Below are positions 49,213 to 57,465 of a DNA stretch of 64,000 nt, in pieces. How positions within the stretch are numbered: the stretch's first letter is position 1; each line of letters begins with the position of its first letter. The position numbers and the translations under genes were made by a program. The notes beneath the pieces are model-generated. The model saw nothing but the letters and a program-made list of their open reading frames with translations, was not told the origin of the DNA and did not search any database. The stretch covers positions 1 to 64,000 of the forward strand of contig JAAHII010000002.1 of assembly GCA_010671905.1 (NCBI GenBank). Reading direction: 5' to 3'. This DNA is from Leptolyngbya sp. SIOISBB (GTDB lineage: Bacteria > Cyanobacteriota > Cyanobacteriia > Phormidesmidales > Phormidesmidaceae).

Positions 49213-50880
49213 TGTTGAAGACGACTGAATCACCTCCGCTGCCGCTGCCATCGGCTCAGTTTGCTGGCGGCGACTCATTGCGGCTAACTCCTCAGCCGCT
49301 TCAGCTTGAACCACCGCATCCGCTGCAAACTGTTGGCGCAATTGAATGGTCTGGCCATAGCCAGCAACCTCAATCGAGGACTGCTGAGCGAGCATCGCGC
49401 TCATATTTTTCATCACGTCTTGGGTGACATCGAGGTCTTGTGCCTCAGTCGCCAGATCCACAATCTCGGTCAGCGTTTCGTCCGTAGCTTCGACCTCCGC
49501 GACGATGGCTTGCTGGCCTTCCTCACTCAGCAAGGTGTGGGAAAACCCAATAGAAGCCGCCCGTGAGATTTCTTTGCCAATAGTTTCAGAGAGAGCAACC
49601 GGGTTGACGTTGAATCGGTCCACTTGCTGACTCGCGCCAGTTGGTGAACCATTTTCGACGCCGCCCATCACCGTATCCCAAACGGATAGCTGAGAAGCGA
49701 TAACATCCGGAACGCCCAATGCGCCGGTAACAATGTTTGGGGTTGTTCCAAAGGAACCAACAACGTTCTCAATCAAGGCCCCTGAAGCATTTCCGGCAAG
49801 GATATTCCAAGAGGCCAAAGAGTCCCCAAGCGCCGGGATTTTGAGGTCAATTTCGGCAGAGTAGCCGCCGCCGCCGCCGAAGAGGTCCTCCAAACCGCCG
49901 AGGCCAAGGTCTCCCAAGTCGCCTAAAATCCCCTCAAGGTCCCCCCAACCGCCATCCAAAATATCTTCCAGACCACCGCCACCGTTTAAGATCCCATCCA
50001 AGATGCCGCCCAGACCACCGCCACCGTTTAAGATCCCATCCAAGATATCTTCCAGACCACCGCCACCGTTTAAGATCCCATCCAAGATGCCGCCCAGGTC
50101 TCCATCCAAAATATCTTCCAGACCACCGCCACCGTTTAAGATCCCATCCAAGATGCCGCCCAGGTCTCCGTTCAAAATATCTTCCAGACCACCGCCACCG
50201 TTTAAGATCCCGTCCAAGATGCCGCCCAGGTCTCCGTTCAAAATATCTTCCAGACCACCGCCACCGTTTAAGATCCCGTCCAAGATGCCGCCTAGGTCTC
50301 CGTTCAAGATGCTTTGGAGGTCGCCATTCAAGATGCTGTCGAGATCGCCATTGAGGATGCTGTCGAGGCCACCGTTCAAGATGCTGTCGAGGTCGCCATT
50401 GAGAATACTTTGGAGATCGCCATTGAGGATGCTGTCGAGGCCACCGTTCAAGATGCTGTCGAGGTCGCCATTGAGAATACTTTGGAGATCGCCATTGAGG
50501 ATGCTGTCGAGGTCGCCATTCAAGATGCTGTCGAGATCGCCATTGAGGATGCTGTCGAGGTCGCCATTCAAGATGCTTTGGAGATCTCCGTTCAGAATCG
50601 ACGTTCCTTGCCCCCAAGTCCCCGACGTGGGATTACTACTAAAACTAAATAGCGCCTGTTCTTGGGGACTCAAGCTCTGATAAAACTCAAAAATCGAAAC
50701 CCCCTCTGCACTCGCTGGCTGAGGGAGAGAGCTGCTGTCCCCCGCCGATGGGGCAGTAGCCGGATCAGTAAAACCGTGTGCCCCACCACCAACACTGAAG
50801 CAGACGAGAACAGCGACAGGCAGGCTGTACGACAACAGTTGAAGAGGACTAGGTCTTTGTCTTGTGTAACTGCGTTCCAT
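49198..50880 (-). CDS. Tandem-repeat VirB5-like exported protein, 560 aa
   Basis: A signal peptide (LLSYSLPVAVLVCFSVGGGA) is followed at about residues 92-195 by 13 octapeptides SILNG(D/G)L(D/Q/G), then by about five longer units built from GGILDGILNGGGGLEDIL. The C-terminal 200 residues resemble VirB5/TrbJ proteins: an alpha-helical region with MKNMSAMLAQQSSIEVAGYG and AAEELAAMSRRQQTEPMA. The position between VirB4 and VirB6 is the normal VirB5 place. DNA repeats of 24 bp are nearly identical and likely unstable. I infer a pilus-tip or adhesion protein with an inserted repeat stalk; the family call rests on position and the C-terminal pattern. Confidence 0.65.
   Translation of the reverse strand: MERSYTRQRPSPLQLLSYSLPVAVLVCFSVGGGAHGFTDPATAPSAGDSSSLPQPASAEGVSIFEFYQSLSPQEQALFSFSSNPTSGTWGQGTSILNGDLQSILNGDLDSILNGDLDSILNGDLDSILNGDLQSILNGDLDSILNGGLDSILNGDLQSILNGDLDSILNGGLDSILNGDLDSILNGDLQSILNGDLGGILDGILNGGGGLEDILNGDLGGILDGILNGGGGLEDILNGDLGGILDGILNGGGGLEDILDGDLGGILDGILNGGGGLEDILDGILNGGGGLGGILDGILNGGGGLEDILDGGWGDLEGILGDLGDLGLGGLEDLFGGGGGYSAEIDLKIPALGDSLASWNILAGNASGALIENVVGSFGTTPNIVTGALGVPDVIASQLSVWDTVMGGVENGSPTGASQQVDRFNVNPVALSETIGKEISRAASIGFSHTLLSEEGQQAIVAEVEATDETLTEIVDLATEAQDLDVTQDVMKNMSAMLAQQSSIEVAGYGQTIQLRQQFAADAVVQAEAAEELAAMSRRQQTEPMAAAAEVIQSSSTLLMF
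49975..50600 (-). repeat. Coding tandem repeats (24-bp units and ~66-bp units)
   Basis: From about 50,284 to 50,600 there are 13 units of 24 bp, and from about 49,975 to 50,283 longer units of about 66 bp with a smaller internal period. Units differ mainly at single bases. Both repeat types encode ILNG/ILDG motifs, so the long unit seems to have evolved from the short one by gain of a GGGGLED segment. Confidence 0.85.
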
Positions 50881-50901
50881 GAGAACCTTCCTTGCTTGCG
50901 T

Positions 50902-53751
50902 TTATGCGCCTACCTTCACGGCCTCCACCACTTCAATGCCCCTCGTAGGCTCAGGGGCTGGTTGCGCCTCATACTGCTCAATCAACCCTTTCAGACCTGC
51001 GCCATTCTGAATCGATTGCGTGTAATCAACAGCAAACTCGTAGGTGGACCTGAGCTTGCTGCCACGAGATGAGGCAAGCTTTAATGACCGGGCATATTGC
51101 TCGTCGGGGTTATTCGCAACGATCGCAATTTGCACCGGCCCTGGATAATACCGGGCATAGATAGAGTGACCATCGATATCAACCAGCCAGTTGGAATACA
51201 ACCCACTACGTTTCGGGAAAAAGGCTTCTGAAGCATTTCTCGCGATAATCGTGCGTTCGTAGTTGAGTAACTTCACGAAGCTGTCAACGGCGACCGACTG
51301 AATCCGCCCAATCAACTTGATGTTCATGTTCTGCATCACCTTGGCTCCGGCGACAGAATTCATGATGGTGTCGGGATCTTGCGCGGAAAGGATAACTCGA
51401 ATACCGGCCTTCGCACCGTTGGCACACAATCGACCGACCAATTGAGAAATCACGGGATACTCAAACAGAATCGGTGACTCATCAATAAAGAAGATTGACT
51501 TTGGACTACTGAGTGCCCGACGGAGAGCCGCAGAGTAGGCTGACAAAGACAAAATCGCCGCCTCATTTTCATTGCTCAAGTTGCGGAGCGCGAAGACCAG
51601 CAGCTGGGAATCCGTCGGGAACGAGCTGGGGCGCGCGATCGCTGCACCAATGCGAGAATTCAACCAATACTCCAACTGCAAGTTGATGTGACCGAGTGCG
51701 GCCTCAATATCAGCACTGGCCTTATTTTCAACGTCCAGTACTTGAGGCGTACAGAACCGAACAAAGTCGTGAAGCGTCGGAGTGTGGCTCCAGGCAGCAG
51801 AGCCGAACCCATCTTGCTCAGCAGCTTTATATCGGGCGTTGATATCTGGATCCTTAAAATAGATAGTCAGCGCTCGCCCCAACAAACTCCGAATGGTCTG
51901 CTCCAGGAGCATTTGTCCATCAGTACTGGGCAAAACCATCGTGACCAACGCCGACTCCAGAAAGGCTTTGTAGTCTTGGAATCGCTCGTTCCGCTCTTCC
52001 GGCGAAAGCCCGGAAAAGTTGGGCATCTCCATCAGGTTGTTGCTTTCTCTACCGATATCGAAATAAGCGGCATTGGGCTCCAGAAACTTGGTGTAGTCGG
52101 TAAACGTGGATGACCCGTCTGGCTTGGGGTAGTCCAAGGCAACGATTGGGTGCCCGTGGGCTAAAAACATCGACATCATGCCGGACACGGCCACCGACTT
52201 ACCCGAACGGGTCGTTCCAAAGCAGGCAATATTACGATGTTCGTTAATAAAGTCAATGCGGATAGGGCTGCCTCCCTCATCCGCAATCAACTCGAAGCCT
52301 TGCTTACTAAGCTGGCGAGTCATCGTCAAGGGAATTAGACCAGGCGCTTCATTACTGAGATAGGTCATCGTCCTTTGGAAAGGAGAAACCAGTAACCTCT
52401 CCCAGCTCGCGAGGGGATGGCATTGCAGCCAATATTGCCACGCCAACTCTTTTTCGCGAACGACTTTTGCCGGTAGCACGAAACACTCAGCGAGTTGCCG
52501 ACAAGCTTCATCTAGTTTGCTGCGAGTCTTTCGGTGAATGAGAAAAACCGTTGCGACCTTGACAGGAATGGCTCCCTCAATGATTTGTGAAGCAGCATCA
52601 ACCGACTTCTGAGTTCTCAAAGATGCCGAAACATCAATTGACCGGTGGTCTGCCGCGCTGAGGGTAGCATTATTGCTTTGCTTGATCAGCCGCTGCATTT
52701 GCGTTTTAACCATTGCGGCGTTAGCCGGAGTGATCTGGCAAATAACTTCGGTGTCGATGACGTGAGGCCGACAGAGGACATCCCACAGGTACCGCAGTTG
52801 GGAGCGCACATTGGAAAAACCAGCCGGTTTATTCAAGGCGGTCATGACACCGACATATCGGTCTTTGACCCTCACCCAAGCGCGATCTGCCTCCGGAACA
52901 CGAGCGTTCCCATGCTCCCCTTGCACCAAGAGACTTTTAATATCGATATTGCTATTAACGTCTTCCGTAATATGTCGTCCATCAAACACCATCGGGTTAG
53001 GTATCTGGGGCGGAGAGAAAACATTAAAGACCCGATAGATATTCGCCCATAGATCAGCAGAGGAAAGCGGCGATATATCGAGCCCCATCTTTACATCCAA
53101 CAGGGACTCATATGTCAAATATCGTTCAAACGCATTTTTGAAGATCTCTTCAAACCGACCTTCTTCGACCTGATCTCCATTCCCCTTAAACCGCTCCCAA
53201 TAGCCGATTAATTTAGCCAGAATTTTTTCGATGAGATCGGCATCGGCATCAGTCGGATCATCACCACCAATTGTTATGCCGCAATAGATATTCAGCGTTT
53301 TTATTCGACGAATTCCGCCTTGAGCAAGCTCTTTTACTCGCTTTTTCTCGCTCATCAGAATCAGCTTTAGTTCATCAGATGGAGCCTTTTCAATTAGCTC
53401 GTCTAGTTCACTTTGACGATCCGAATCATCCGCGAAGCTAGACAAATGAAAGGTCAGCATACTACCTGAGAAAAGCTCTTTTAATCCAGCTTCCAATTTC
53501 TCGATAGTGGGCATCAGTTGATCGGGACGGAGGGTGTCATGAATGCCCTTGCAAGAAAACCCAAACACCAGGCGATAAACTCCTTTGTGGGTCAAGAGGG
53601 CTGCGCCAACGTCGCGCCCTTTCATCCGAAACTGAACAAAGCTTCTCAATGCGCAATAATCTTCAAACGCCCGTACAGTTTGAGGCTTTTGCTTGTTTTT
53701 TGAGAAAACTCCAACCTTCTTTCGCTTTCCAAGCAAGTATTCGGTGGGCAT
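50902..53751 (-). CDS. VirB4/TraC-type ATPase, 949 aa
   Basis: Large motor ATPase of the T4SS. Walker A GTTRSGKS at about 511-520 and Walker B SIFFIDES near 754. Other blocks are typical (YPKPDGSSTF, ILSAQDPDTI). The N-terminal 450 residues form the domain that contacts the inner-membrane complex. It starts with a basic segment instead of a membrane span. Longer than many VirB4 proteins (800-850) but in the TraC range. Confidence 0.9.
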   Translation of the reverse strand: MPTEYLLGKRKKVGVFSKNKQKPQTVRAFEDYCALRSFVQFRMKGRDVGAALLTHKGVYRLVFGFSCKGIHDTLRPDQLMPTIEKLEAGLKELFSGSMLTFHLSSFADDSDRQSELDELIEKAPSDELKLILMSEKKRVKELAQGGIRRIKTLNIYCGITIGGDDPTDADADLIEKILAKLIGYWERFKGNGDQVEEGRFEEIFKNAFERYLTYESLLDVKMGLDISPLSSADLWANIYRVFNVFSPPQIPNPMVFDGRHITEDVNSNIDIKSLLVQGEHGNARVPEADRAWVRVKDRYVGVMTALNKPAGFSNVRSQLRYLWDVLCRPHVIDTEVICQITPANAAMVKTQMQRLIKQSNNATLSAADHRSIDVSASLRTQKSVDAASQIIEGAIPVKVATVFLIHRKTRSKLDEACRQLAECFVLPAKVVREKELAWQYWLQCHPLASWERLLVSPFQRTMTYLSNEAPGLIPLTMTRQLSKQGFELIADEGGSPIRIDFINEHRNIACFGTTRSGKSVAVSGMMSMFLAHGHPIVALDYPKPDGSSTFTDYTKFLEPNAAYFDIGRESNNLMEMPNFSGLSPEERNERFQDYKAFLESALVTMVLPSTDGQMLLEQTIRSLLGRALTIYFKDPDINARYKAAEQDGFGSAAWSHTPTLHDFVRFCTPQVLDVENKASADIEAALGHINLQLEYWLNSRIGAAIARPSSFPTDSQLLVFALRNLSNENEAAILSLSAYSAALRRALSSPKSIFFIDESPILFEYPVISQLVGRLCANGAKAGIRVILSAQDPDTIMNSVAGAKVMQNMNIKLIGRIQSVAVDSFVKLLNYERTIIARNASEAFFPKRSGLYSNWLVDIDGHSIYARYYPGPVQIAIVANNPDEQYARSLKLASSRGSKLRSTYEFAVDYTQSIQNGAGLKGLIEQYEAQPAPEPTRGIEVVEAVKVGA

Positions 53752-53786
53752 ATCGTCAACCCCAGTAGAGAGTTATTCGTCTTGAG

Positions 53787-54167
53787 TTAGCTATTAATTC
53801 GTCGTCTTTTTTTCCGGTGCTTCTTACCCTTCTGGCCCTTTTTAGAGTTCTCTAAATTCCTTGGGATCGGTTCAAGGGGGCTGAAGTAAGGTAAATGACC
53901 ATACAGCCAGACCGGTGGACTGCGAAATTTTGATAGAAACCGACTAGCGTCAGAACCCGTCAAAATCCACCAGGTTCCAATCCCCCAGCCGGTGCTCAAA
54001 ATTGTGATGACCCAGCTCAATCCGAGGAGTCGATTCGCAACAAGAATATTTCCTAGGGCAATGACTCCCCATGGAATAATTTGATCGGCTGGAATGGGGC
54101 CAAAACTAGGTTTTAGATTCAATGCTCCATTCACGGAAACAAACTCATTTGGATCTCGTGCGGGCAT
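53787..54167 (-). CDS. VirB3/TrbD-like membrane protein, 126 aa
   Basis: Two close hydrophobic segments at about 30-70 (IIPWGVIALGNILVANRLLG; WVITILSTGWGIGTWWILTG) and a very basic C-terminal tail (KKGQKGKKHRKKRRR). The location just before VirB4 is where VirB3 is found in most T4SS operons. The length is slightly above normal. Confidence 0.65.
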   Translation of the reverse strand: MPARDPNEFVSVNGALNLKPSFGPIPADQIIPWGVIALGNILVANRLLGLSWVITILSTGWGIGTWWILTGSDASRFLSKFRSPPVWLYGHLPYFSPLEPIPRNLENSKKGQKGKKHRKKRRRINS

Positions 54168-54189
54168 AACCGTATCCCTCTAATAAATA

Positions 54190-54230
54190 CTTCATTTATC
54201 GAGGCGAACCTTCCACCTCGATAAATGAAG
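54190..54230 (-). promoter_or_regulatory. Perfect 15-bp hairpin between pilin and VirB3-like genes
   Basis: CTTCATTTATCGAGG at 54,190-54,204 and its exact complement at 54,216-54,230 enclose an 11-nt loop. It sits 12 bp after the end of the pilin gene. On the transcribed strand a short TATTTATT follows, too weak for a full terminator. It could partly terminate or stabilise the upstream pilin mRNA so that pilin is made in excess over the machine. Confidence 0.7.
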
Positions 54231-54241
54231 CAACGACAGCC

Positions 54242-54901
54242 TTATGCACCAACTACGAGTGTTGTCAGGACATCCCCAACGACAACGGCCATGACAGTGA
54301 TTAAAGGAGCCTTGGCCATTTGCTGCCAATCGTCGTCATTTCTAGCCGCGTTGATGATGCGGATCAGAGAGACCGCGATGTACAACAAGAAAATCGCTCG
54401 GAGAACGCCAAAAACGATTGGAATAGTGTCTCCTGCTGTATCTCCGAAAGTCGTTTCAAAAAACTCTTCTGCCCCGTTCAGAAACTGCGCGTGGACAGGG
54501 TTGTTGAGAGACCCCCACAAGGTACCGCCAAACAACAATGCGGCAATAAGACGCATGTACTTGCGCTGCCCGACCTTGGCAAACATGCGCTGAATGACTG
54601 GGTTGTTGTTCTTGGCTTTCCGGACAATCAACTTCACGGCAGCCAGTAATCCAATGCCGATCGCCAGCACTGGGGTAGAAGCGAGCAGATGAACCGCCAG
54701 CGTCCCCCCGAGGACGCAGTAGGGCAGCACCTTGGCAAGCTTCCGGAGAAACTGATTTTCTTGCAGACTACGCATCCAAGCAGGCAGAGTCACCGTAGTT
54801 GTCTGAGCACCACGATTTTGAAGTTTCAGATCGCTAATGATGCGCTCTGATAGCTTGCGTGTCTGAGCGCGTTGTTCTTGGGTCAATGTAAAAGCTGTCA
54901 T
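54242..54901 (-). CDS. VirB2/TrbC-like pilin with N-terminal extension, 219 aa
   Basis: The C-terminal ~105 residues look like a VirB2 pilin: a signal segment (MRLIAALLFGGTLWGSLNNP, ending VHAQ), a short acidic mature start (FLNGAEEFFETTFGDTAGDT), then two membrane spans (IPIVFGVLRAIFLLYIAVSL; APLITVMAVVVGDVLTTLVV). In front of it are about 115 extra residues with a basic soluble part and one hydrophobic hairpin (VLPYCVLGGTLAVHLLASTP). The extension is unusual; it could be removed by the signal peptidase encoded at 56.1 kb. First gene of the T4SS operon, 77 nt after the -10 of module 2. Confidence 0.7.
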   Translation of the reverse strand: MTAFTLTQEQRAQTRKLSERIISDLKLQNRGAQTTTVTLPAWMRSLQENQFLRKLAKVLPYCVLGGTLAVHLLASTPVLAIGIGLLAAVKLIVRKAKNNNPVIQRMFAKVGQRKYMRLIAALLFGGTLWGSLNNPVHAQFLNGAEEFFETTFGDTAGDTIPIVFGVLRAIFLLYIAVSLIRIINAARNDDDWQQMAKAPLITVMAVVVGDVLTTLVVGA

Positions 54902-54978
54902 GGGTTATCCCCCCCTTAAGAAGGTCAAGCTTTTAGGCTGGTCACCTGACTAAAGGCAGGTTATTTACCTATGGGAAG

Positions 54979-55010
54979 AATCTAGCGGGCAAATATCTCT
55001 CACATATCGC
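54979..55010 (-). promoter_or_regulatory. Shared promoter module 2 (T4SS operon)
   Basis: On the minus strand: GATAT-GTGAGA-GATAT, 8 nt, then TAGATT. The 26 bases from GCGATAT to CCCGC differ from module 5 at one position. It precedes the pilin gene and hence the whole T4SS operon. Confidence 0.75.
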
Positions 55011-55072
55011 AAATACAGCTTTTTTGGTTAAGTATTCTTGCGTTATGTAGCTAGCCGGAAATAAATCGAACA

Positions 55073-55137
55073 CTACTTCAAGTAGCCTTAAATTACGCAA
55101 AAATAGAGCGCGCAGCCCAAAAAGACGTCACTTCAAG
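55073..55137. promoter_or_regulatory. ACTTCAAG pair in the divergent intergenic region
   Basis: CTACTTCAAGTAG (55,073-55,085) is a 13-bp palindrome, and ACTTCAAG recurs at 55,130-55,137. Both lie between the T4SS operon and the regulator gene and could control the latter. Confidence 0.4.
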
Positions 55138-55256
55138 CAACGTCAAAGCCAGCCAAAATAGCGAAGAAAAAGTTAAATCTCTGCGAGGGGTTGCTGGATA
55201 AGCAAGTGTTCATGCAGAATTTATCTGTTGGTCAACTCTAGCCAATAGGTAATTTA

Positions 55257-56123
55257 ATGCGTATACTTGTTTGTGGTGATTTAGATAATTTCACGGGTGA
55301 GTATCTGCGAGTTTTCAAAACAATAGAAACTGATGTCTATTGCTGTACTCAGGCAGACTTAATTCCATTTATCTCTAGAGACAAACCTGATGTAGTCTGC
55401 GTTCAATCCGAATCCAGCTTTACTTCTTCAGCTCAAATTATACAGCTACAAGAATTGTTTTCTGTGACTGAATCACGCGGCTATCGGCCCATACTGGTGG
55501 GGATCGTTCCCCACGAGACCCAAGATGCGGAAAGCAGCACTCTGTTTGATCTGGGAGTTGATTTAGTATTCGAGAAACCGATACGACCAGCCTCGCTAAA
55601 ACAAATCTTGGCTTTTGACCGCAGAGTGAGAGAGAAAAATGAACTCACATCTCCACATCTATTACTAGATATCAAAACCCAAGACTGCTATATCAAAGCA
55701 GAGCAAGGGATGCTATTGTCAAATTTCCGGGTATCAGCGATCCAATTTATTATTATCAAGGTTCTGACTCAAACCCCTAGAGGAATTTGGAGTAGAGAAC
55801 AGCTGTTACAGAAAATAGGCAACGAGATTGAGGGAGATAATCCTTCTCAAACACTCCCAGATATTCGATTAGTGGACAAGAATATCTATCGACTTCGCCA
55901 ATCGCTCTCAAAGAAAATTGATGAGATTGAACATTGGAAATGGAGTCTCGCACCTGGCTACAAATACCCCTTTATTCAAACGGAAGAGGGGGCAGGATAT
56001 TACTTTTGCGACGCTCTTGTCCTGAAAGAGACAGTCCCCAGCCGTCATCACTACACACAGCAGTCCTCATCACTACTACTCTGGCCAAGGTCCCACTCTC
56101 AGCCACACAGACGTGAAGCCTAA
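55257..56123 (+). CDS. OmpR/PhoB-like regulator with pseudo-receiver domain, 288 aa
   Basis: Residues 1-125 have the pattern of a receiver domain (MRILVCGDLD, FEKPIRPASL with the conserved Lys), but the phosphorylated Asp is replaced: the segment reads PDVVCVQSES where PDLVLLD is expected. Residues 140-255 are a winged helix (GIWSREQLLQKIG, VDKNIYRLRQSLSKK, wing GAGYYF). It is transcribed away from the T4SS operon, with 355 bp between starts. I infer that it acts without classic phosphorylation and binds the 11-bp GATAT direct repeats of the five promoter modules, the site type used by OmpR-family activators. Confidence 0.75.
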   Translation: MRILVCGDLDNFTGEYLRVFKTIETDVYCCTQADLIPFISRDKPDVVCVQSESSFTSSAQIIQLQELFSVTESRGYRPILVGIVPHETQDAESSTLFDLGVDLVFEKPIRPASLKQILAFDRRVREKNELTSPHLLLDIKTQDCYIKAEQGMLLSNFRVSAIQFIIIKVLTQTPRGIWSREQLLQKIGNEIEGDNPSQTLPDIRLVDKNIYRLRQSLSKKIDEIEHWKWSLAPGYKYPFIQTEEGAGYYFCDALVLKETVPSRHHYTQQSSSLLLWPRSHSQPHRREA

Positions 56124-56135
56124 AACGAATGTAGA

Positions 56136-56696
56136 CTATCCATCAGATTGATTCGGCGAAGCGAAAAAACTTTTATCGAATGAAAGCAATCGGCTCACTC
56201 GACCTTCGATTTGGCTTCTAGAAATCACTCCCAGAAATCTTGAATCATAGGAATTATTTCGGTTGTCCCCCATCAGAAAGTAATGCCCTTCAGGGATAGT
56301 CACTTCAGCAAAATCATCATTGGAGACAGTCGCGTAGTCTTCAGCAATGGCCCGATTGTTGACCAATAGCTCTCCAGAGATAATTGCAACGCGATCACCG
56401 GGGATAGCAACAACTCGCTTAGTAAACATCACGGGTTCGCGATCCATGCGAAACCCCGAATCAAAAACCACCACGTCGCCACGCTCAGGGTTAACCTCAC
56501 CTCGGTAGTACAGTCGATTCACGAGCACTCTAGAGCCCGCTTTTATCGTGGGCTCCATTGACGCTGAAGGCACTGTATTAATCGGTGCAATCCAGCGCAA
56601 CGCGAGCCAGAGACAGATCCCCGGCCCAGCAATCCAGAGGGTATCCCAAAGACTCTTTCTGATGACCTGTTGGCCTTTCGGGTGAATCAGTCGCAT
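56136..56696 (-). CDS. Signal peptidase I, 186 aa
   Basis: Catalytic Ser in PSASMEPT and Lys in FTKRVVAIPGDR, plus the box GDNRNNSYDSR, all diagnostic of type I signal peptidases. One N-terminal membrane span (LWIAGPGICLWLALRWIA). I start at ATG 56,696, where it overlaps the stop of the upstream gene by one base (TGATG); the upstream extension in the same frame is spurious. A plasmid-borne copy near the pilin operon suggests processing of the T4SS pilin or other exported plasmid proteins, as TraF does in RP4. Confidence 0.9.
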   Translation of the reverse strand: MRLIHPKGQQVIRKSLWDTLWIAGPGICLWLALRWIAPINTVPSASMEPTIKAGSRVLVNRLYYRGEVNPERGDVVVFDSGFRMDREPVMFTKRVVAIPGDRVAIISGELLVNNRAIAEDYATVSNDDFAEVTIPEGHYFLMGDNRNNSYDSRFLGVISRSQIEGRVSRLLSFDKSFFASPNQSDG

Positions 56697-57013
56697 CACT
56701 CCCTTGGGGATAATAAATTCATAAACCCTTCCGCCTTGTCCTCCAGGACCGCAAAGGCAAGTTCTAACTCCGCCAAAGAACGGAGCTGCTTCTGGTTGAG
56801 AGCGCGACCGGCAAAGACTTCGCACAGCTCACCGACCTCACCCACGACATCCCGCAGGTTGGCAATCAACATCGGTTCTGCCGCGTCGGATAGATCAAAA
56901 CGACCCTCGCCATCCAGCACATCACCCAAGACAGTCGTAAGCATCGCCCCAAATTGGTCAAGCGTTTTTTGATCAACTGTGCCGATTTCAGTAGATAAAT
57001 CACTAGGTCGCAT
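56696..57013 (-). CDS. Hypothetical protein, 105 aa
   Basis: Acidic, helical protein without membrane span (LDQFGAMLTTVLGDVLDGEG, VVGEVGELCEVFAGRALNQ). A strong ribosome site GGAGGGG lies five bases before the ATG. It is translationally coupled to the signal-peptidase gene and sits 35 nt after the -10 of module 3. No family recognised. Confidence 0.65.
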   Translation of the reverse strand: MRPSDLSTEIGTVDQKTLDQFGAMLTTVLGDVLDGEGRFDLSDAAEPMLIANLRDVVGEVGELCEVFAGRALNQKQLRSLAELELAFAVLEDKAEGFMNLLSPRE

Positions 57014-57048
57014 ATTCCCCTCCAGTGCTCGTCGCTAAGCATATTCGG

Positions 57049-57079
57049 AGCCTAGCGAACCAATATCTCTGGGATATCT
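57049..57079 (-). promoter_or_regulatory. Shared promoter module 3 (signal-peptidase operon)
   Basis: On the minus strand: GATAT-CCCAGA-GATAT, 8 nt, then TAGGCT. Drives the 105-aa gene and lepB-type gene. Confidence 0.7.
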
Positions 57080-57183
57080 CAGCAGTAGACTTGTTACAAA
57101 ACAACACAAGGATTTGAGGGGAATTCCCCATCAAGACTCCTTCCAGTCAGGCGATGATAAAGGCAAGACTTTAGGATTTTTTA

Positions 57184-57411
57184 ATGCGCCTTCTGAAACG
57201 CCTCATCGAAGTTGTGCTCGCGATCGCATTTGCCGCGCTTGGGTGTATTGCTCTATCCCAAAGTGGTGGGCTGCAATTTGCGGCCGGGTTTGCCGTCGCC
57301 GCGATCGCCTTGGCCATCCCCCTCAAGTCATGGCAGAAGACATGGCGTTTTTTCGGCGGCACCTTTCGGTGGAGCCTGATCTTATTGGGACTCCTAACCT
57401 TGTCCATCTAA
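57184..57411 (+). CDS. Small membrane protein, 75 aa
   Basis: Two or three membrane spans (LIEVVLAIAFAALGCIALSQ; GFAVAAIALAIPL; WSLILLGLLTLSI). It is divergent from the 105-aa gene. Plus-strand position among minus-strand genes suggests a separate promoter in 57,080-57,180. Family unknown. Confidence 0.55.
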   Translation: MRLLKRLIEVVLAIAFAALGCIALSQSGGLQFAAGFAVAAIALAIPLKSWQKTWRFFGGTFRWSLILLGLLTLSI

Positions 57412-57413
57412 AA

Positions 57414-57439
57414 GAATCACTGCCTCTACATGGGCAGTG
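57414..57439. terminator. Hairpin between converging genes
   Basis: ATCACTGCC and GGGCAGTGAT pair around TCTACAT just after the stop of the 75-aa gene. No long T-run follows on the plus strand; on the minus strand TCTTTT follows. It could serve converging transcripts from both sides. Confidence 0.5.
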
Positions 57440-57465
57440 ATCGGGGGAATCTGTTAGCTAGCCCC

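Noticed and set aside
50284-50600. 24-bp repeats as a CRISPR array
   Set aside because: There are no unique spacers, the units are contiguous and in frame, and no cas genes are present.
50003-50680. Plus-strand frames of over 200 codons rich in Pro/Lys/Phe, opposite the tandem-repeat gene
   Set aside because: They are mirror images of the 24-bp repeats. The minus-strand frame has a signal peptide and sits in an operon.
55257-56123. Ordinary two-component response regulator
   Set aside because: The acceptor Asp is missing in the expected place and no histidine kinase gene is in the window.
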